From positions 1,195,042 to 1,243,865 of the forward strand of contig NZ_CM001844.1 in NCBI RefSeq assembly GCF_000384965.1: a stretch of DNA of 48,824 bases, in the 5' to 3' direction. The translations under genes and the position numbers were made by a program. The stretch comes from Bartonella bovis 91-4 (lineage in GTDB: Bacteria > Pseudomonadota > Alphaproteobacteria > Rhizobiales > Rhizobiaceae). Positions 10,530 through 20,130 of this stretch are shown piece after piece (position 1 is the first letter of the stretch; each line of letters begins with the position of its first letter). The notes under the pieces are model-generated. The model saw only the letters and a list, made by a program, of their open reading frames with translations, searched no databases and was not told the DNA's origin.

Positions 10530-11651
10530 TTACCCTTTAAAATAACGTTGCTTAATAAAAGGGAGCAAGTGAACAGACAATGTAATCTTTTTACCACGCA
10601 ATTCAGTAAATACTTCTGTTCCTTCATCCTTCCAATCAACAGAGACATAGCCCATCGCTACTGGACCGTTAAAAGAAGGACCAAAACTCCCCGATGTTAC
10701 TACTCCAATCTGATTACCTTTATCATCAAGAAGAACTGCACCAGCGCGTACAGGTTGACGAGTTTGCGGTTTTAGACCAACACGACAGCGTGATGGCCCC
10801 TTTTCATATGCTTCAAGAAAAGCTTTTGCTCCATAAAACTTGGCTTTTTCGCGAACATTTTTGGAAACAGCCCACGTCAATGCAGCTTCAATAGGATTGA
10901 TGTCAGATGTAATATCGTTACCATGTAAACACAGCCCAGCTTCCAACCGAAGACTATCGCGTGCTGCAAGACCAATCCATTCAACACGGTGATCATTAAG
11001 CAATTTCTCCGCTAATTCGTGGGCTTGATCTTTTGGTAACGCAATTTCAAAACCATCTTCTCCTGTATAGCCAGAACGTGTTATGAACCAATCTTGCTGT
11101 GGTTCAAACCCTTGCATAAATAATAATTCATTACCAGGTAAACCTGTATCAACCATAACAGATGCGGCTTGTGGACCTTGAAGAGCAAGAAGTACTCTTT
11201 CCAGTGCAGTTACCTGACAACTAAAGTTAGTAGCACGTTTTTTAAGTTCAGCAAGATCAGCTTGTGCATTACCTGCGTTAACGACCAGTATAAAACGGTG
11301 ACTTCCTAAACGAGTGAGAATAAGATCATCAAGAATACCAGCCTGTTCATTAAGTAAATAGTTATACCGTGATTGGCGTTCTTTTAAAAGTGCAGCATTT
11401 ACAGGAAGAGCGTAGGATAAAAATTCAGCTGCTTGTGGCCCTTCAACAACAATCAATTTCATATGAGAAATATCAAAAAGGCCGGCATGAGCGCGAGTGT
11501 GGAGATGTTCTTTTAAAACTCCTAGAGGATAAGTTAAAGGCATCATCCAACCAGCAAAAGGACCAAATTTTGCCCCTGCTTTTTTGTGCACTTCATGCAA
11601 GGGAAGATTTTTCAAAGAAGGCATTTCAGGTTTTTGCGATAGTGTATTCAT
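10530..11651 (-). CDS. gcvT: Aminomethyltransferase, T-protein of glycine cleavage
   Basis: It transfers the methylene group from aminomethyl-lipoyl-GcvH to tetrahydrofolate and releases ammonia. Family landmarks are visible: FGPFAGWMMPL near the N-terminus, FDISHMKLI, RSGYTGEDGFEIALP (folate/substrate region) and the C-terminal GPVAMGYV. The length is 373 aa. It is the first gene of the operon, with TTGGAGAAATT before the ATG. I looked upstream for a tandem glycine riboswitch and do not see its conserved cores. Confidence 0.95.
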   Translation of the reverse strand: MNTLSQKPEMPSLKNLPLHEVHKKAGAKFGPFAGWMMPLTYPLGVLKEHLHTRAHAGLFDISHMKLIVVEGPQAAEFLSYALPVNAALLKERQSRYNYLLNEQAGILDDLILTRLGSHRFILVVNAGNAQADLAELKKRATNFSCQVTALERVLLALQGPQAASVMVDTGLPGNELLFMQGFEPQQDWFITRSGYTGEDGFEIALPKDQAHELAEKLLNDHRVEWIGLAARDSLRLEAGLCLHGNDITSDINPIEAALTWAVSKNVREKAKFYGAKAFLEAYEKGPSRCRVGLKPQTRQPVRAGAVLLDDKGNQIGVVTSGSFGPSFNGPVAMGYVSVDWKDEGTEVFTELRGKKITLSVHLLPFIKQRYFKG

Positions 11652-12374
11652 AATTTCTCCAAAGTCGCACCATCACTATGTGATATAGTAACTTCTATTC
11701 TTGTTTGCCGTAATTTTAAGGGATTTGCTAAAAATGTTTAAATTTCTGGCATTGGACTTAGCCGCTTTTTAAATAAGCTTTTTATGGCCCTTATAGTTTT
11801 TTAAAATTATAGACCATTTCCCCTTTTGGTAACAAATATGAAAATTTGAGTTTTGCTTTCTTACACACAAGAATGAAAGTAATAATAATGCTCTTTCTGA
11901 CATATCTTTATATATATTCTATCTTTTTCACACTGTCATTAGCAAATTGATTAGTATTCCCTAAATTTTAAGTTTTTTGATATACATGAGCTGTTTTAAA
12001 GACTTTGAAATTATATAGATTCTTTTTTATAATTGCTTAGTTAAAATACAACACAAAGAAGTACGAGGACTATTAAAAAAAAACAATTAAAAACTTTGAA
12101 GAAACATTATACCGTTTAGCAATAATCCAATCATAATGATAAAGCTTAATAATATTAAATAGTGGGATTGAGATAAGTTACAAAGCTTTATCTAAAACTT
12201 AAGTGTTATAAATATTATCTATAAAGCAGTGTGCTTTTTTTATATCTTTTAAATTTTATAGTTGGAAGCGCCAGATATTACAAACCGTATCTAAATTCTT
12301 CTTACTTTAACTGAGCTTTTACTTATGAAACAAAAAGAGAATATATCATTGTTTAAATTAATGGATCTGAAAAT
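11652..12374. other. Gene-free spacer upstream of gcvT and the Trm112-like gene
   Basis: AT-rich divergent spacer. A small hairpin-capable ATCAC-TAT-GTGAT lies near 11671-11683, about 20 nt before gcvT, and could be an operator, but support is weak. There is no riboswitch core, ORF of note or RNA gene. Confidence 0.45.
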
Positions 12375-12566
12375 ATGAAAAAAGTGATTACTGATCCCAA
12401 AATGCTTGAATTGCTTGTTTGTCCAATTACGAGAGGGACACTTTCCTTAAACCGAAAAACACAAGAATTAATTTCACTTAAAGCGAAGTTGGCTTATCCT
12501 ATTCGTGATGGTGTTCCTATTATGCTTGCTTCAGAAGCTCGTTCTCTACAATCAGATGAAAAATAA
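12375..12566 (+). CDS. Trm112/UPF0434 family protein
   Basis: This is a small (63 aa) protein of the Trm112p-like family. The N-terminal [13 protein letters not shown] holds the first Cys of the family's zinc-finger-like fold, and [12 protein letters not shown] is the conserved C-terminal core. The second CxxC pair of some homologues is absent, as is common in alphaproteobacterial members. In eukaryotes Trm112 activates methyltransferases; the bacterial role is not settled, so none is assigned. It stands alone, with only a weak ribosome-binding site. Confidence 0.85.
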   Translation: MKKVITDPKMLELLVCPITRGTLSLNRKTQELISLKAKLAYPIRDGVPIMLASEARSLQSDEK

Positions 12567-13298
12567 ATACTTTTTTATTTCTTCTTGAAAAGTAATTTGC
12601 AGATCAATTTGACATCTGTAAAGATTTTTTCTTAATCAATTTTTATACGCTTTTTTATAAAAGAGCATTTTTGTAAAAGTAAGATTATATTTTTTCTCCA
12701 TTACACATTATTATACAAAAATGTGAGAATTAAGTCTGGTGTTTATGATTGAAAATGAGCTAACTTTGTGCACTAAGTTAAAATAAAGCTTTTGATTGTT
12801 TTTTCTGACTACCAACATAAATAACTGGAAAATTCCAAACAGATGCAAAAAATCTTGAAAATAATCTATATATAGCTTCATATTTGAATAGTTAAATGAA
12901 AAAATTATTAGTATAATGAATAATACCGCTAACGTAAAGTCATTATTCAAAAGTCTTAAAGTACAACAATTGACAAAAAATAAGGAACTCAATAAATTGA
13001 GGTCTCGTCAAGAAGGGTATTTGTATAGTTTGATATATAACATTCAAGATTTTTTATTTTCAAAAATTAAAAAAAACAGCACATGATAAAGTGAAGCCGC
13101 TATAGTGTTATGATCACTATAAATATATACGTAGCTGATCAATTAAATCACTGTGTAGCACTGAATTGGGCTTAAAAACAACGCAAAGATTATTTTATGC
13201 CTCTTAACTTAACTTATCTTTTCCTAGTTACAATATGAAGAAAAAAGGTTGATGATGTGTTAGTTTTGTACAGTGGAAAAGAATAGGAGTGTAGAAAA
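12567..13298. other. Gene-free spacer before asd
   Basis: AT-rich sequence with a minus-strand open frame of 93 codons that has no recognisable content and no good start signal. I see no RNA gene or repeat. Confidence 0.5.
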
Positions 13299-14330
13299 AT
13301 GAATTTTAAAGTTGCAGTTGTCGGTGCAACCGGGAACGTTGGTCGTGAAATGTTAACAATTTTGGAAGAACGAGGTTTTCCTGCAAGTCAAATAATTCCT
13401 TTAGCTTCACGCCGTTCATTAGGGCAAAGTGTTTCTTATGGCGATAAAACTTTAAAAGTAAAAGCACTTGATACGTATGATTTTTCTGATACAGATTTAT
13501 GCCTTATGTCTGCTGGAGGAAATGTTTCTAAAGAATACGCCCCCAAAATTGGCGCAGCTGGTTGTGTGGTAATCGATAATTCGTCTACTTGGCGTTATAA
13601 TCCTGATATTCCTTTAATTGTACCTGAAGTTAATGCACAAGCTATAGGTAGTTTTTCTAAACACAATATTATTGCTAATCCTAATTGTTCAACAATTCAA
13701 CTTGTTGTAGCTTTAAAACCTCTCCATGATGCTGCAATTATCAAGCGCGTTGTTGTTTCCACCTATCAATCAGTTTCTGGAGCTGGTAAAGCGGGGATGG
13801 ATGAATTGTTTGAGCAATCAAGAGCGGTTTTTGTTGCTGATCCAATTTCATCAAAAAAATTCACCAAACGTATTGCTTTTAATATCATTCCCCACATAGA
13901 TGTGTTTATGGAAGATGGTTATACTAAAGAGGAATGGAAAGTAATGGTTGAGACAAAAAAGATTCTTGACCCAAGGATCAAATTAACAGCTACTGCTGTT
14001 CGAGTTCCTGTCTTTATCAGTCATGCTGAAGCTGTTAATATTGAGTTTGAAAAACCGTTGAGCGCTAATGAAGCGCGAACCATTTTACGTGATGCACCAA
14101 GTTGCCAACTTATCGATAAATGTGAAGATGGTGGTTATATCACACCTTATGAATGCACCGGTGAAAATGATGTTTTTATTAGTCGCGTTCGTGAAGATAT
14201 TACTGTTGAAAATGGTTTAACTTTTTGGGTTGTTGCTGATAATTTGAGAAAAGGAGCAGCGCTGAACGCAATTCAAATTGCTGAATTGCTTGTCTCTGAT
14301 GGCTTGATCAAACCTAAAGCAGCAGCTTAA
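13299..14330 (+). CDS. asd: Aspartate-semialdehyde dehydrogenase
   Basis: It reduces L-aspartyl phosphate to aspartate semialdehyde, the branch point to lysine/diaminopimelate, threonine and methionine. The NADP-binding VGATGNVGREM (8-18), the catalytic Cys130 in NPNCSTIQ, and the conserved VSTYQSVSGAGKAGMDEL and RVPVFISHAEAV (active-site His about 243) are present. The length of 343 aa is standard. AGGAGTG precedes the start. It is followed by the methionine-transporter operon 280 bp downstream, probably a separate unit. Confidence 0.96.
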   Translation: MNFKVAVVGATGNVGREMLTILEERGFPASQIIPLASRRSLGQSVSYGDKTLKVKALDTYDFSDTDLCLMSAGGNVSKEYAPKIGAAGCVVIDNSSTWRYNPDIPLIVPEVNAQAIGSFSKHNIIANPNCSTIQLVVALKPLHDAAIIKRVVVSTYQSVSGAGKAGMDELFEQSRAVFVADPISSKKFTKRIAFNIIPHIDVFMEDGYTKEEWKVMVETKKILDPRIKLTATAVRVPVFISHAEAVNIEFEKPLSANEARTILRDAPSCQLIDKCEDGGYITPYECTGENDVFISRVREDITVENGLTFWVVADNLRKGAALNAIQIAELLVSDGLIKPKAAA

Positions 14331-14610
14331 ATAAAAACAGTAATATAAAGCAAAAAAATTTCTGTATGCTGTAAAGTGGATTTAAAAAATAATTAGTAGA
14401 GTATTTTGATTAAATTTGAAATTGAAATGCTTGAAAACATATTTATTAGAATAACAAGTGTTTATGGCAAAAAATAACTTATCTTTTCAATAAAAATGAT
14501 TGAATATTTTATTAAGCTTTTATACTCTTTCAATTTTCTTCCCAAAAATATTGAGTGTATTAGATTTTTCCTTTAAAGAATCTTGAAAAATAGAAGAAAG
14601 ATAAACACAT

Positions 14611-15429
14611 ATGACATTGAATAAATTGTCTTGGTATATTGTAATAGGAATATCTCTTTTTCTTTCCACATTTTTTTTACATGTTCCTTTTGCTATGACA
14701 GCAGATAAGTCAAAAATTAAACTTAGTGTTATGGAAGGGGAAGAAGCAACTGTTTGGAAGGTTGCTATTGAGCAAGCTAAAAAAGCTGGTCTGGATGTTG
14801 AACTCGTTTATTTTTCTGATTACGCTTTGCCCAATGATGCTGTTAATGCGGGAGATATTGATGCAAATGCTTTTCAACATACACCTTATTTAAATAATCA
14901 AATTATGCAGCGTGGTTATAAACTTTCGATCGCTGGCTATACATTTATCGCCCCAATTGGTATTTATTCACGTAAAATTAAAGATATAAAAGACTTACGT
15001 GATGGAGCAAATGTTGGTATCCCTAACGATCCATCAAATGGTGGGAGAGCTTTGCTTCTTTTAAACTCTTTAGGTCTTATTAAGTTAAAAGATTCTCAGA
15101 ATGTTCTTTCATCTCCGTTTGATATTATTGAAAATCCTAAAAATTTAAAGATTCGTGAGTTAGATGCTGGTATTCTAGGGCGAGCAATCAACGATTTTGA
15201 TATTGCGATTGTAAATACAAATTGGGCTTTGGTTAGTGGATTAGACTTACAAAAAGATGTTATTGTGTGGGAAAAGGTAGAAAATAATCCTTACAATAAT
15301 GTCATTGTTGTGCGCACTATTGATAAAGATGAGCCATGGGTTAAAAAATTAGTGGCTGCTTATAATAGCGAACCTGTACGTGCGAAACTTAAAGAGGTTT
15401 TTGGTACAGCTGTTCAAACATCTTGGTAA
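14611..15429 (+). CDS. metQ: MetQ-type methionine-binding periplasmic protein
   Basis: This is the substrate-binding component of the methionine ABC importer (NlpA/MetQ family). After a hydrophobic signal segment (about 8-28, ending near FAMTADKS) come the family motifs VELVYFSDYALPNDAVNAGDIDANAFQHTPYL (given in part here for recognition: DYALPNDA, DANAFQHTPYL) and IPNDPSNGGRALLLL. No lipobox cysteine exists anywhere in the N-terminal region, so it is probably a soluble periplasmic protein rather than a lipoprotein. It is the first gene of metQ-metN-metI, with 6 nt to metN. Methionine specificity is inferred from family and operon. Confidence 0.92.
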   Translation: MTLNKLSWYIVIGISLFLSTFFLHVPFAMTADKSKIKLSVMEGEEATVWKVAIEQAKKAGLDVELVYFSDYALPNDAVNAGDIDANAFQHTPYLNNQIMQRGYKLSIAGYTFIAPIGIYSRKIKDIKDLRDGANVGIPNDPSNGGRALLLLNSLGLIKLKDSQNVLSSPFDIIENPKNLKIRELDAGILGRAINDFDIAIVNTNWALVSGLDLQKDVIVWEKVENNPYNNVIVVRTIDKDEPWVKKLVAAYNSEPVRAKLKEVFGTAVQTSW

Positions 15430-15435
15430 TTACGA

Positions 15436-16470
15436 ATGGAAACCTCTGCTCTTATTTCTTTAAAAAATGTTAGCCGCTATTTTTCTAGCGCTGCATCTAC
15501 TCCAGCAATCGATAATTTATCTCTTGATATTCATACAGGTGAAATTCTTGGTATTATCGGGCGTAGTGGTGCAGGAAAATCTACACTTATGCGCTGTTTA
15601 AATGGGCTAGAACAGATTGATGAAGGGTGTATCTTTTTTGAAGGTGTTAATGTTTCAAATTTGTCAGAAACACAATGGGCACCTTATCGTCAACGTATTG
15701 GGATGATTTTTCAACATTTTAATCTTTTATCTTCACAAAAAGTTATTGATAATATTGCGTTACCTCTCAAATTAGCAGGTGTAAATAAAAAACAACGTTA
15801 TCAGCGTACTTTTGAGCTTATTGAATTGGTTGGATTATCTGGAAAAGAGCATCATTATCCTGCAGAACTTTCAGGGGGGCAAAAACAGCGCGTTGGAATT
15901 GCACGTTCTTTAGCGGCTAATCCTAAAATATTATTATCAGATGAAGCAACTTCTGCGCTTGATCCTGAAACAACGCAGTCTATTTTGGAGCTTCTTGCTG
16001 ATATCAATAACCGTCTTAATTTAACTATTGTACTTATTACTCATGAAATGGAAGTTGTTCGCGCTATTGCACATCGTGTTGTTGTTTTAAATCAAGGGCG
16101 TATTGTGGAGGAAGGATGTGTAAAAGACATTTTCACGTCACCGCAGGAAGATACAACTATTGCTATGTTGAAACTTGTAACGCCACAACTTCCTAAAGAA
16201 TTGGCGCAAAAACTTAAACCAATGGGGCAAGAAGCCGTTATTGAAATTAACATTGCTGGTGAAATTGCTCAGCAACCTTTTTTAAGTCTTATTGAAGATG
16301 AAGTAGGGTTAAGAGCACGTATTTTGCATGGTGGCATTGATACAGTTCAGGGTGAGATTATAGGTCGTCTTTTTTTAGGCTTCCCAAGTCAAGATAAAGT
16401 GGCTTTGGAAAAAGCAGTCAGATGGTTGACGGAAAGAGGACGATATTGTGAGGTTTTAGGTTATGTTTAA
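15436..16470 (+). CDS. metN: Methionine ABC transporter ATP-binding protein MetN
   Basis: This is the ATPase of the methionine importer. Walker A is GRSGAGKST (42-50), the signature is LSGGQKQRVG (about 146-155), Walker B is ILLSDEATSALDP, and the H-loop is in LITHEMEVV. The C-terminal 80 residues form the NIL regulatory domain that binds methionine and inhibits transport in characterised homologues. The gene overlaps metI by 8 nt (16463-16470), indicating translational coupling. Confidence 0.95.
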   Translation: METSALISLKNVSRYFSSAASTPAIDNLSLDIHTGEILGIIGRSGAGKSTLMRCLNGLEQIDEGCIFFEGVNVSNLSETQWAPYRQRIGMIFQHFNLLSSQKVIDNIALPLKLAGVNKKQRYQRTFELIELVGLSGKEHHYPAELSGGQKQRVGIARSLAANPKILLSDEATSALDPETTQSILELLADINNRLNLTIVLITHEMEVVRAIAHRVVVLNQGRIVEEGCVKDIFTSPQEDTTIAMLKLVTPQLPKELAQKLKPMGQEAVIEINIAGEIAQQPFLSLIEDEVGLRARILHGGIDTVQGEIIGRLFLGFPSQDKVALEKAVRWLTERGRYCEVLGYV

Positions 16471-17122
16471 TGTTCTTTTTCGTGAACTCCCTGGTGCCAT
16501 TTTTGATACATTATTTATGACCATTAGTGCTTCTTTTATGGCGCTTATTGTGGGCCTTCCGCTTGGTTTGTTGCTTTATGCAACTGCACATGGGAGTCTT
16601 TTTTCATCACGTCTTATCAACCGTCCTTTAAGTATTATTATTGATAGTGTGCGTGCTATTCCCTTTATAATTCTTGCTTTTTATCTTCTTCCTGTTACTC
16701 GTATTGTTGTAGGAAGCGGTGTGGGAATTTTTTCTGTAATTTTTGTTCTTACTATTTCGGCTATTCCTTTTTATGCTCGTATAGCAGAATTATCTTTTAA
16801 AACAGTTGAATATAGTTTGGTTGAAGCTGTTCGTTCTATGGGAGCTAGTCGTTTTCAAATTGTTAGATATGTACTTATTCCGGAAGCGCTTTCTAGTTTA
16901 ATTACTGGTTTTACGGTTATGGTGATTTCTCTTATTAGTGCTACTTCACTTGCTGGATATCTTGGTGGTGGAGGTTTGGGTGATATGGCGATCCGTTATG
17001 GTTATCAGCGTTATAATACTTCCATTATGACAATAGTTATTGTTTTTTTGATTATTTTCAATATTTTTGTTCAATGGTTTGGTAATCGAATTTCGCAGAA
17101 ATTTGATAAAACGAAGTATTAA
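16463..17122 (+). CDS. metI: Methionine ABC transporter permease MetI
   Basis: This inner-membrane subunit of MetNIQ has about five transmembrane helices and the EAA-type coupling loop in SLVEAVRSMGASRFQIVRYVLIP (seen as EAVRSMGAS...IVRYVLIPEAL). The length of 219 aa is normal. It starts inside metN. Its TAA stop (17120-17122) overlaps the stop of the convergent MaoC gene (17119-17121) in a shared TTAA. Confidence 0.95.
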   Translation: MFNVLFRELPGAIFDTLFMTISASFMALIVGLPLGLLLYATAHGSLFSSRLINRPLSIIIDSVRAIPFIILAFYLLPVTRIVVGSGVGIFSVIFVLTISAIPFYARIAELSFKTVEYSLVEAVRSMGASRFQIVRYVLIPEALSSLITGFTVMVISLISATSLAGYLGGGGLGDMAIRYGYQRYNTSIMTIVIVFLIIFNIFVQWFGNRISQKFDKTKY

Positions 17123-17607
17123 GAAACTGAAAAGTTTATTTCTTTTTCTTCAATCATGGCAATAACAAGCCAATGTGCTACAAGAGCTGGGTTTTTTAAT
17201 TTATCGATTTCTATTGTAGCTTTATAATGAAAAACAATTCTACCAGAGGGGCGAATTTTTGCATCATCTAAAATGAAACGGGCGCGTATTTGTGCGCCTG
17301 TTTTTACAGGACTTATGAAGCGTATTTTATCAAAACCATAATTAATTCCCATTGTTGCACCTTCTAATTTTGGCAGTGCTTCATAGGCTAGTGTAGATAA
17401 TAGCGATAATGTTAGAAAACCATGAGCAATAGTACCACCGAAAGGTGTTTTTTTTGCTTTTTCTTCATCTACGTGGATCCATTGATGATCATCTGTTGCA
17501 GATGCAAATTGATTAATCATATCCTGTGTAACTATGCGCCATTGTGATAAACCAATTTCTTTTCCAATGAAATTTTTTATGTCTTGGATCGCTATTTTTC
17601 GTTGCAT
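17119..17607 (-). CDS. MaoC-family (R)-enoyl-CoA hydratase-like protein
   Basis: This is a hot-dog fold hydratase. The hydratase-2 motif is seen in FASATDDHQWIHVDEEKA followed by FGGTIAHGFLTLSLL, with the catalytic-type Asp and His of the family. The length of 162 aa fits single-domain MaoC proteins that hydrate (R)-specific enoyl-CoA/ACP. AGGAATG precedes the ATG. It is convergent with metI and overlaps it at the stop codons. The physiological substrate is unknown. Confidence 0.88.
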   Translation of the reverse strand: MQRKIAIQDIKNFIGKEIGLSQWRIVTQDMINQFASATDDHQWIHVDEEKAKKTPFGGTIAHGFLTLSLLSTLAYEALPKLEGATMGINYGFDKIRFISPVKTGAQIRARFILDDAKIRPSGRIVFHYKATIEIDKLKNPALVAHWLVIAMIEEKEINFSVS

Positions 17608-17731
17608 AATGTCATTCCTATTTTATTTGACAAAAGCTTTATATATTCTCCCTTGCTTTTATAAAACCCATTGATTAGAGCATCAATTATAAAAACAAAT
17701 AAGTGTGTTCGTGAATAAATAATTTTTTCGG

Positions 17732-19069
17732 ATGGAAAAAATAATGGCAAGTAATGTAAGATTGACAGGTTTAGCACATGATTTGAAACAGCGTGCAGAA
17801 AATAATCAACCCATTCGTATTGGACTTATTGGTTGTGGGGAAATGGGAACAGATTTGTTGTCAAGTGTTGCGCATATGGATGGTATAACAATTGCGGCTG
17901 TTTCTACTCGAACGCCGCTACGTGTTTTTAATGCTGCTGTTTTGGCATATGGTGAAGAAGGTCATGTATGCGAAGTTGAGAATGCTACAGCTTTAACTCA
18001 AGCTATTGAGAAAAAGATAATTGCTGTTACGGACGATTTAGATCTTATTTTGTGTCATGAACAAATTGATATTATTGTTGATGCGACAGGTCATCCGGAA
18101 ACAGGTGCTAAAGTTGGTCTTAAAGCACTCGAGAATAATAAGCATCTTGTTATGATGAATGTTGAAGCAGATGTTACAGTTGGTGCTTATCTTAAATATG
18201 AAGCTGATAAACGAGGTTTAATTTATACGCTTGGTGCTGGTGACGAACCTTCTTCTTGTATGGAGCTTATCGAATTTGTTTCAGCTCTTGGGCATAAGAT
18301 TGTTGCAGCTGGTAAAGGAAAAAATAATCCACTTATTTTTGATGCTATACCGGATTTGTATGAAGAAGAAGCTTTACGACGAAATATGAATGTCCGTATG
18401 TTAGTTGAATTTATTGATGGTTCTAAAACGATGGTTGAAATGGCAGCTATTGCTAATGCTACAGGCCTTCTTCCAGATTGCCCTGGGATGCACGGTCCAC
18501 AAGCATCACTTGAAGATTTAAATAAAGTACTTATTCCAAAGGAAGATGGTGGTATTTTAGATAGGTATGGCGTTGTAGATTATTCAACAGGTCAAGGAGT
18601 ATCGCCTGGTGTTTTTGTAATTGCCGAGATAACACATCCACGTCTACGTGAACGTATGAAAGATTTAAAGATCGGTGAAGGGCCATATTTTACCTTTTAT
18701 CGCCCATATCACTTAACTTCAATGGAAGTTCCACTTACCTGTGCACGTGTAGTGCTTTATGGTAAAGCGGATATGACACCACTTAATTACCCAGTAGCAG
18801 AAGTTTGTGCTGTTGCAAAAAAAGATCTTCATCCTGGCGATCAATTAGATGCCATCGGTTTATACACTTACCGTGCTTGGACAATGAGCGCTTTAGAGGC
18901 ACGTATACACAAAGCCATTCCCTGTGGCCTTTTAGAAAAGGCCACAGTTACATCAGAGATTAAAAAGAATGAAATTATCACACAATATAATACTAGCCTT
19001 TTTAAAGACCAATGTATTATACATCTTCGTACCCAACAAGATCTTTTATTAAATTCACAAGATAAATAA
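17732..19069 (+). CDS. Homoserine-dehydrogenase-like NAD(P) oxidoreductase with SAF domain
   Basis: The N-terminal Rossmann domain (IGLIGCGEMGTDLL, about 31-44) has a homoserine-dehydrogenase-like layout (VDATGHPETGAKVGL, MMNVEADVTVGAYL, TLGAGDEPSSCMEL). The C-terminal part (about 355-425) is a SAF-like domain. Such proteins are often labelled FlgA-like or hypothetical; some relatives act on four-carbon sugar acids or phosphates. The function here is not assigned. An alternative start at 17744 (MASNV) is possible, since the only purine-rich stretch (GATGGA) lies just before it. The gene carries a perfect 26-bp inverted repeat near its 3' end. Confidence 0.82.
   Translation: MEKIMASNVRLTGLAHDLKQRAENNQPIRIGLIGCGEMGTDLLSSVAHMDGITIAAVSTRTPLRVFNAAVLAYGEEGHVCEVENATALTQAIEKKIIAVTDDLDLILCHEQIDIIVDATGHPETGAKVGLKALENNKHLVMMNVEADVTVGAYLKYEADKRGLIYTLGAGDEPSSCMELIEFVSALGHKIVAAGKGKNNPLIFDAIPDLYEEEALRRNMNVRMLVEFIDGSKTMVEMAAIANATGLLPDCPGMHGPQASLEDLNKVLIPKEDGGILDRYGVVDYSTGQGVSPGVFVIAEITHPRLRERMKDLKIGEGPYFTFYRPYHLTSMEVPLTCARVVLYGKADMTPLNYPVAEVCAVAKKDLHPGDQLDAIGLYTYRAWTMSALEARIHKAIPCGLLEKATVTSEIKKNEIITQYNTSLFKDQCIIHLRTQQDLLLNSQDK
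18922..18947. repeat. Perfect inverted repeat inside the SAF-domain gene
   Basis: The arms CTGTGGCCTTTT and AAAAGGCCACAG are perfectly complementary over 12 bp around a 2-nt centre (AG). It encodes PCGLLEKAT of the SAF domain, so it is part of the coding region. It would form a very stable mRNA hairpin about 120 nt before the stop. Confidence 0.9.
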
Positions 19070-19480
19070 AATATTTTATTTTAAAGTAAAATCAATGTAA
19101 TTTCAAGTATATTTTATACATTTATAATGTATTTTATAAGTCATTATTACATTTATTGTTCTGTTATAAAGATCTTTATTTCAAGTAATACTTATCTTTT
19201 CTTTTTCACTACTATCATTACATCTTTTTTAAAATAATTAAAGATCGTTATTCATAACACAAAAGTAAATTTTGTATGAATACTCTAGTTTATTTAAATT
19301 TAGCATATTTTGTTATTAAAATTATTGCAGTTAAACTAGAAATACTTTTAAAATTAAAGAACAATAAAATAACAAATAACTTTCTTTCATCTTATTATAA
19401 TAAAGCATAAATAAGCTCAAGATTTAGGTATATTGAGTATCTAGTTACTTTCTAATCAAGAACAGCTACCACTGTCGCTA
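19070..19480. other. Gene-free spacer after the SAF-domain gene
   Basis: Very AT-rich. An 18-bp perfect A/T palindrome (19064-19081) overlaps the stop of the preceding gene and could act as a weak terminator. Nothing else is recognised. Confidence 0.45.
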
Positions 19481-20130
19481 TTACAGATTGGTAACTTTGC
19501 AAAACCAATCTGTTCCAAATTCCTGGACTGATTTATTCGGTGAACATGCTGATTTTAATTCACAACTAGCAAAAGCAACCCACGGTTCATAATGATCATC
19601 AGGAAAACCAGCTAACTGCAGTTGAGCGCCTGATGGTGCAAAATTTCCGTATAGTCTATCATTATAGTCTGGATTAGGAATGAATTCACCAACAATATTT
19701 CCATTTATTACTACTTACTCCCAACAAACACCACCTAATGCAGCTATTTCGAATTGTTCTGGAAATGGAGAATACTCTCTTAATGTAGCATTAACATCAA
19801 TAAAATTAGGCGTTGTTCTTATATAATAAACATAACCATTATGATTCCAACGAATTGCAACGTCTTGAGAAGTCGTTGTTGATATATAACCACCACGAAC
19901 GCCCTCTACATGTTCTCATAAATTTATATCGATTACATGCTTCCATAGATTTATGTCTGACGGGGGCGCAAAGGGTTGTGATCCATTTACACCCCTTAGA
20001 TAAAATCCTTTAGCGTTTTTTACAGTTTCAGGATCCTTCTTATCCGCTCGATATACTAGATTATTAAGATCATTAGCTAAAACAGAAATGAAAATATAAA
20101 TATTAAAAAAGAAAAAACAAGTTTTCTCAT
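19481..20130 (-). pseudogene. Inactivated cholera/heat-labile-enterotoxin-like ADP-ribosyltransferase
   Basis: By hand translation, the minus strand encodes a secreted ADP-ribosyltransferase related to the A subunits of cholera toxin and E. coli LT. The landmarks run in the family order: VYRAD (NAD-binding Arg), GFYLRG, INL-x-EHVEG, GGYISTTTS (the S-T-S element), YYIRTTPNFIDVN, YSPFPEQFEIAALGG (catalytic Glu; the Q-x-E spacing resembles the pertussis-type signature), then LQLAGFPDDH and EPWVAFA. A Cys pair in SCELKSAC lies where cholera A1/A2 has its loop. It starts with GGGAGGAAAGT-ATG and a hydrophobic signal peptide. The frame is broken three times: about one base lost in the signal peptide (20078-20100), TGA at 19916-19918 and TAA at 19715-19717. 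It lies directly downstream of the giant autotransporter. Confidence 0.85.

Noticed and set aside
11652..12374. Glycine riboswitch upstream of gcvT
   Set aside because: I looked for the conserved purine-rich cores of the glycine aptamer on the minus strand and found none.
12325..12378. 18-codon ORF overlapping the Trm112-like start (ATGA)
   Set aside because: No ribosome-binding site and no distinctive composition; the overlap alone is weak evidence.
12711..12992. 93-codon minus-strand frame
   Set aside because: AT-rich, no recognisable motif, no start signal.
14331..14610. SAM-type riboswitch before metQNI
   Set aside because: The spacer is plain AT-rich sequence without the conserved SAM-I or SAM-II elements.
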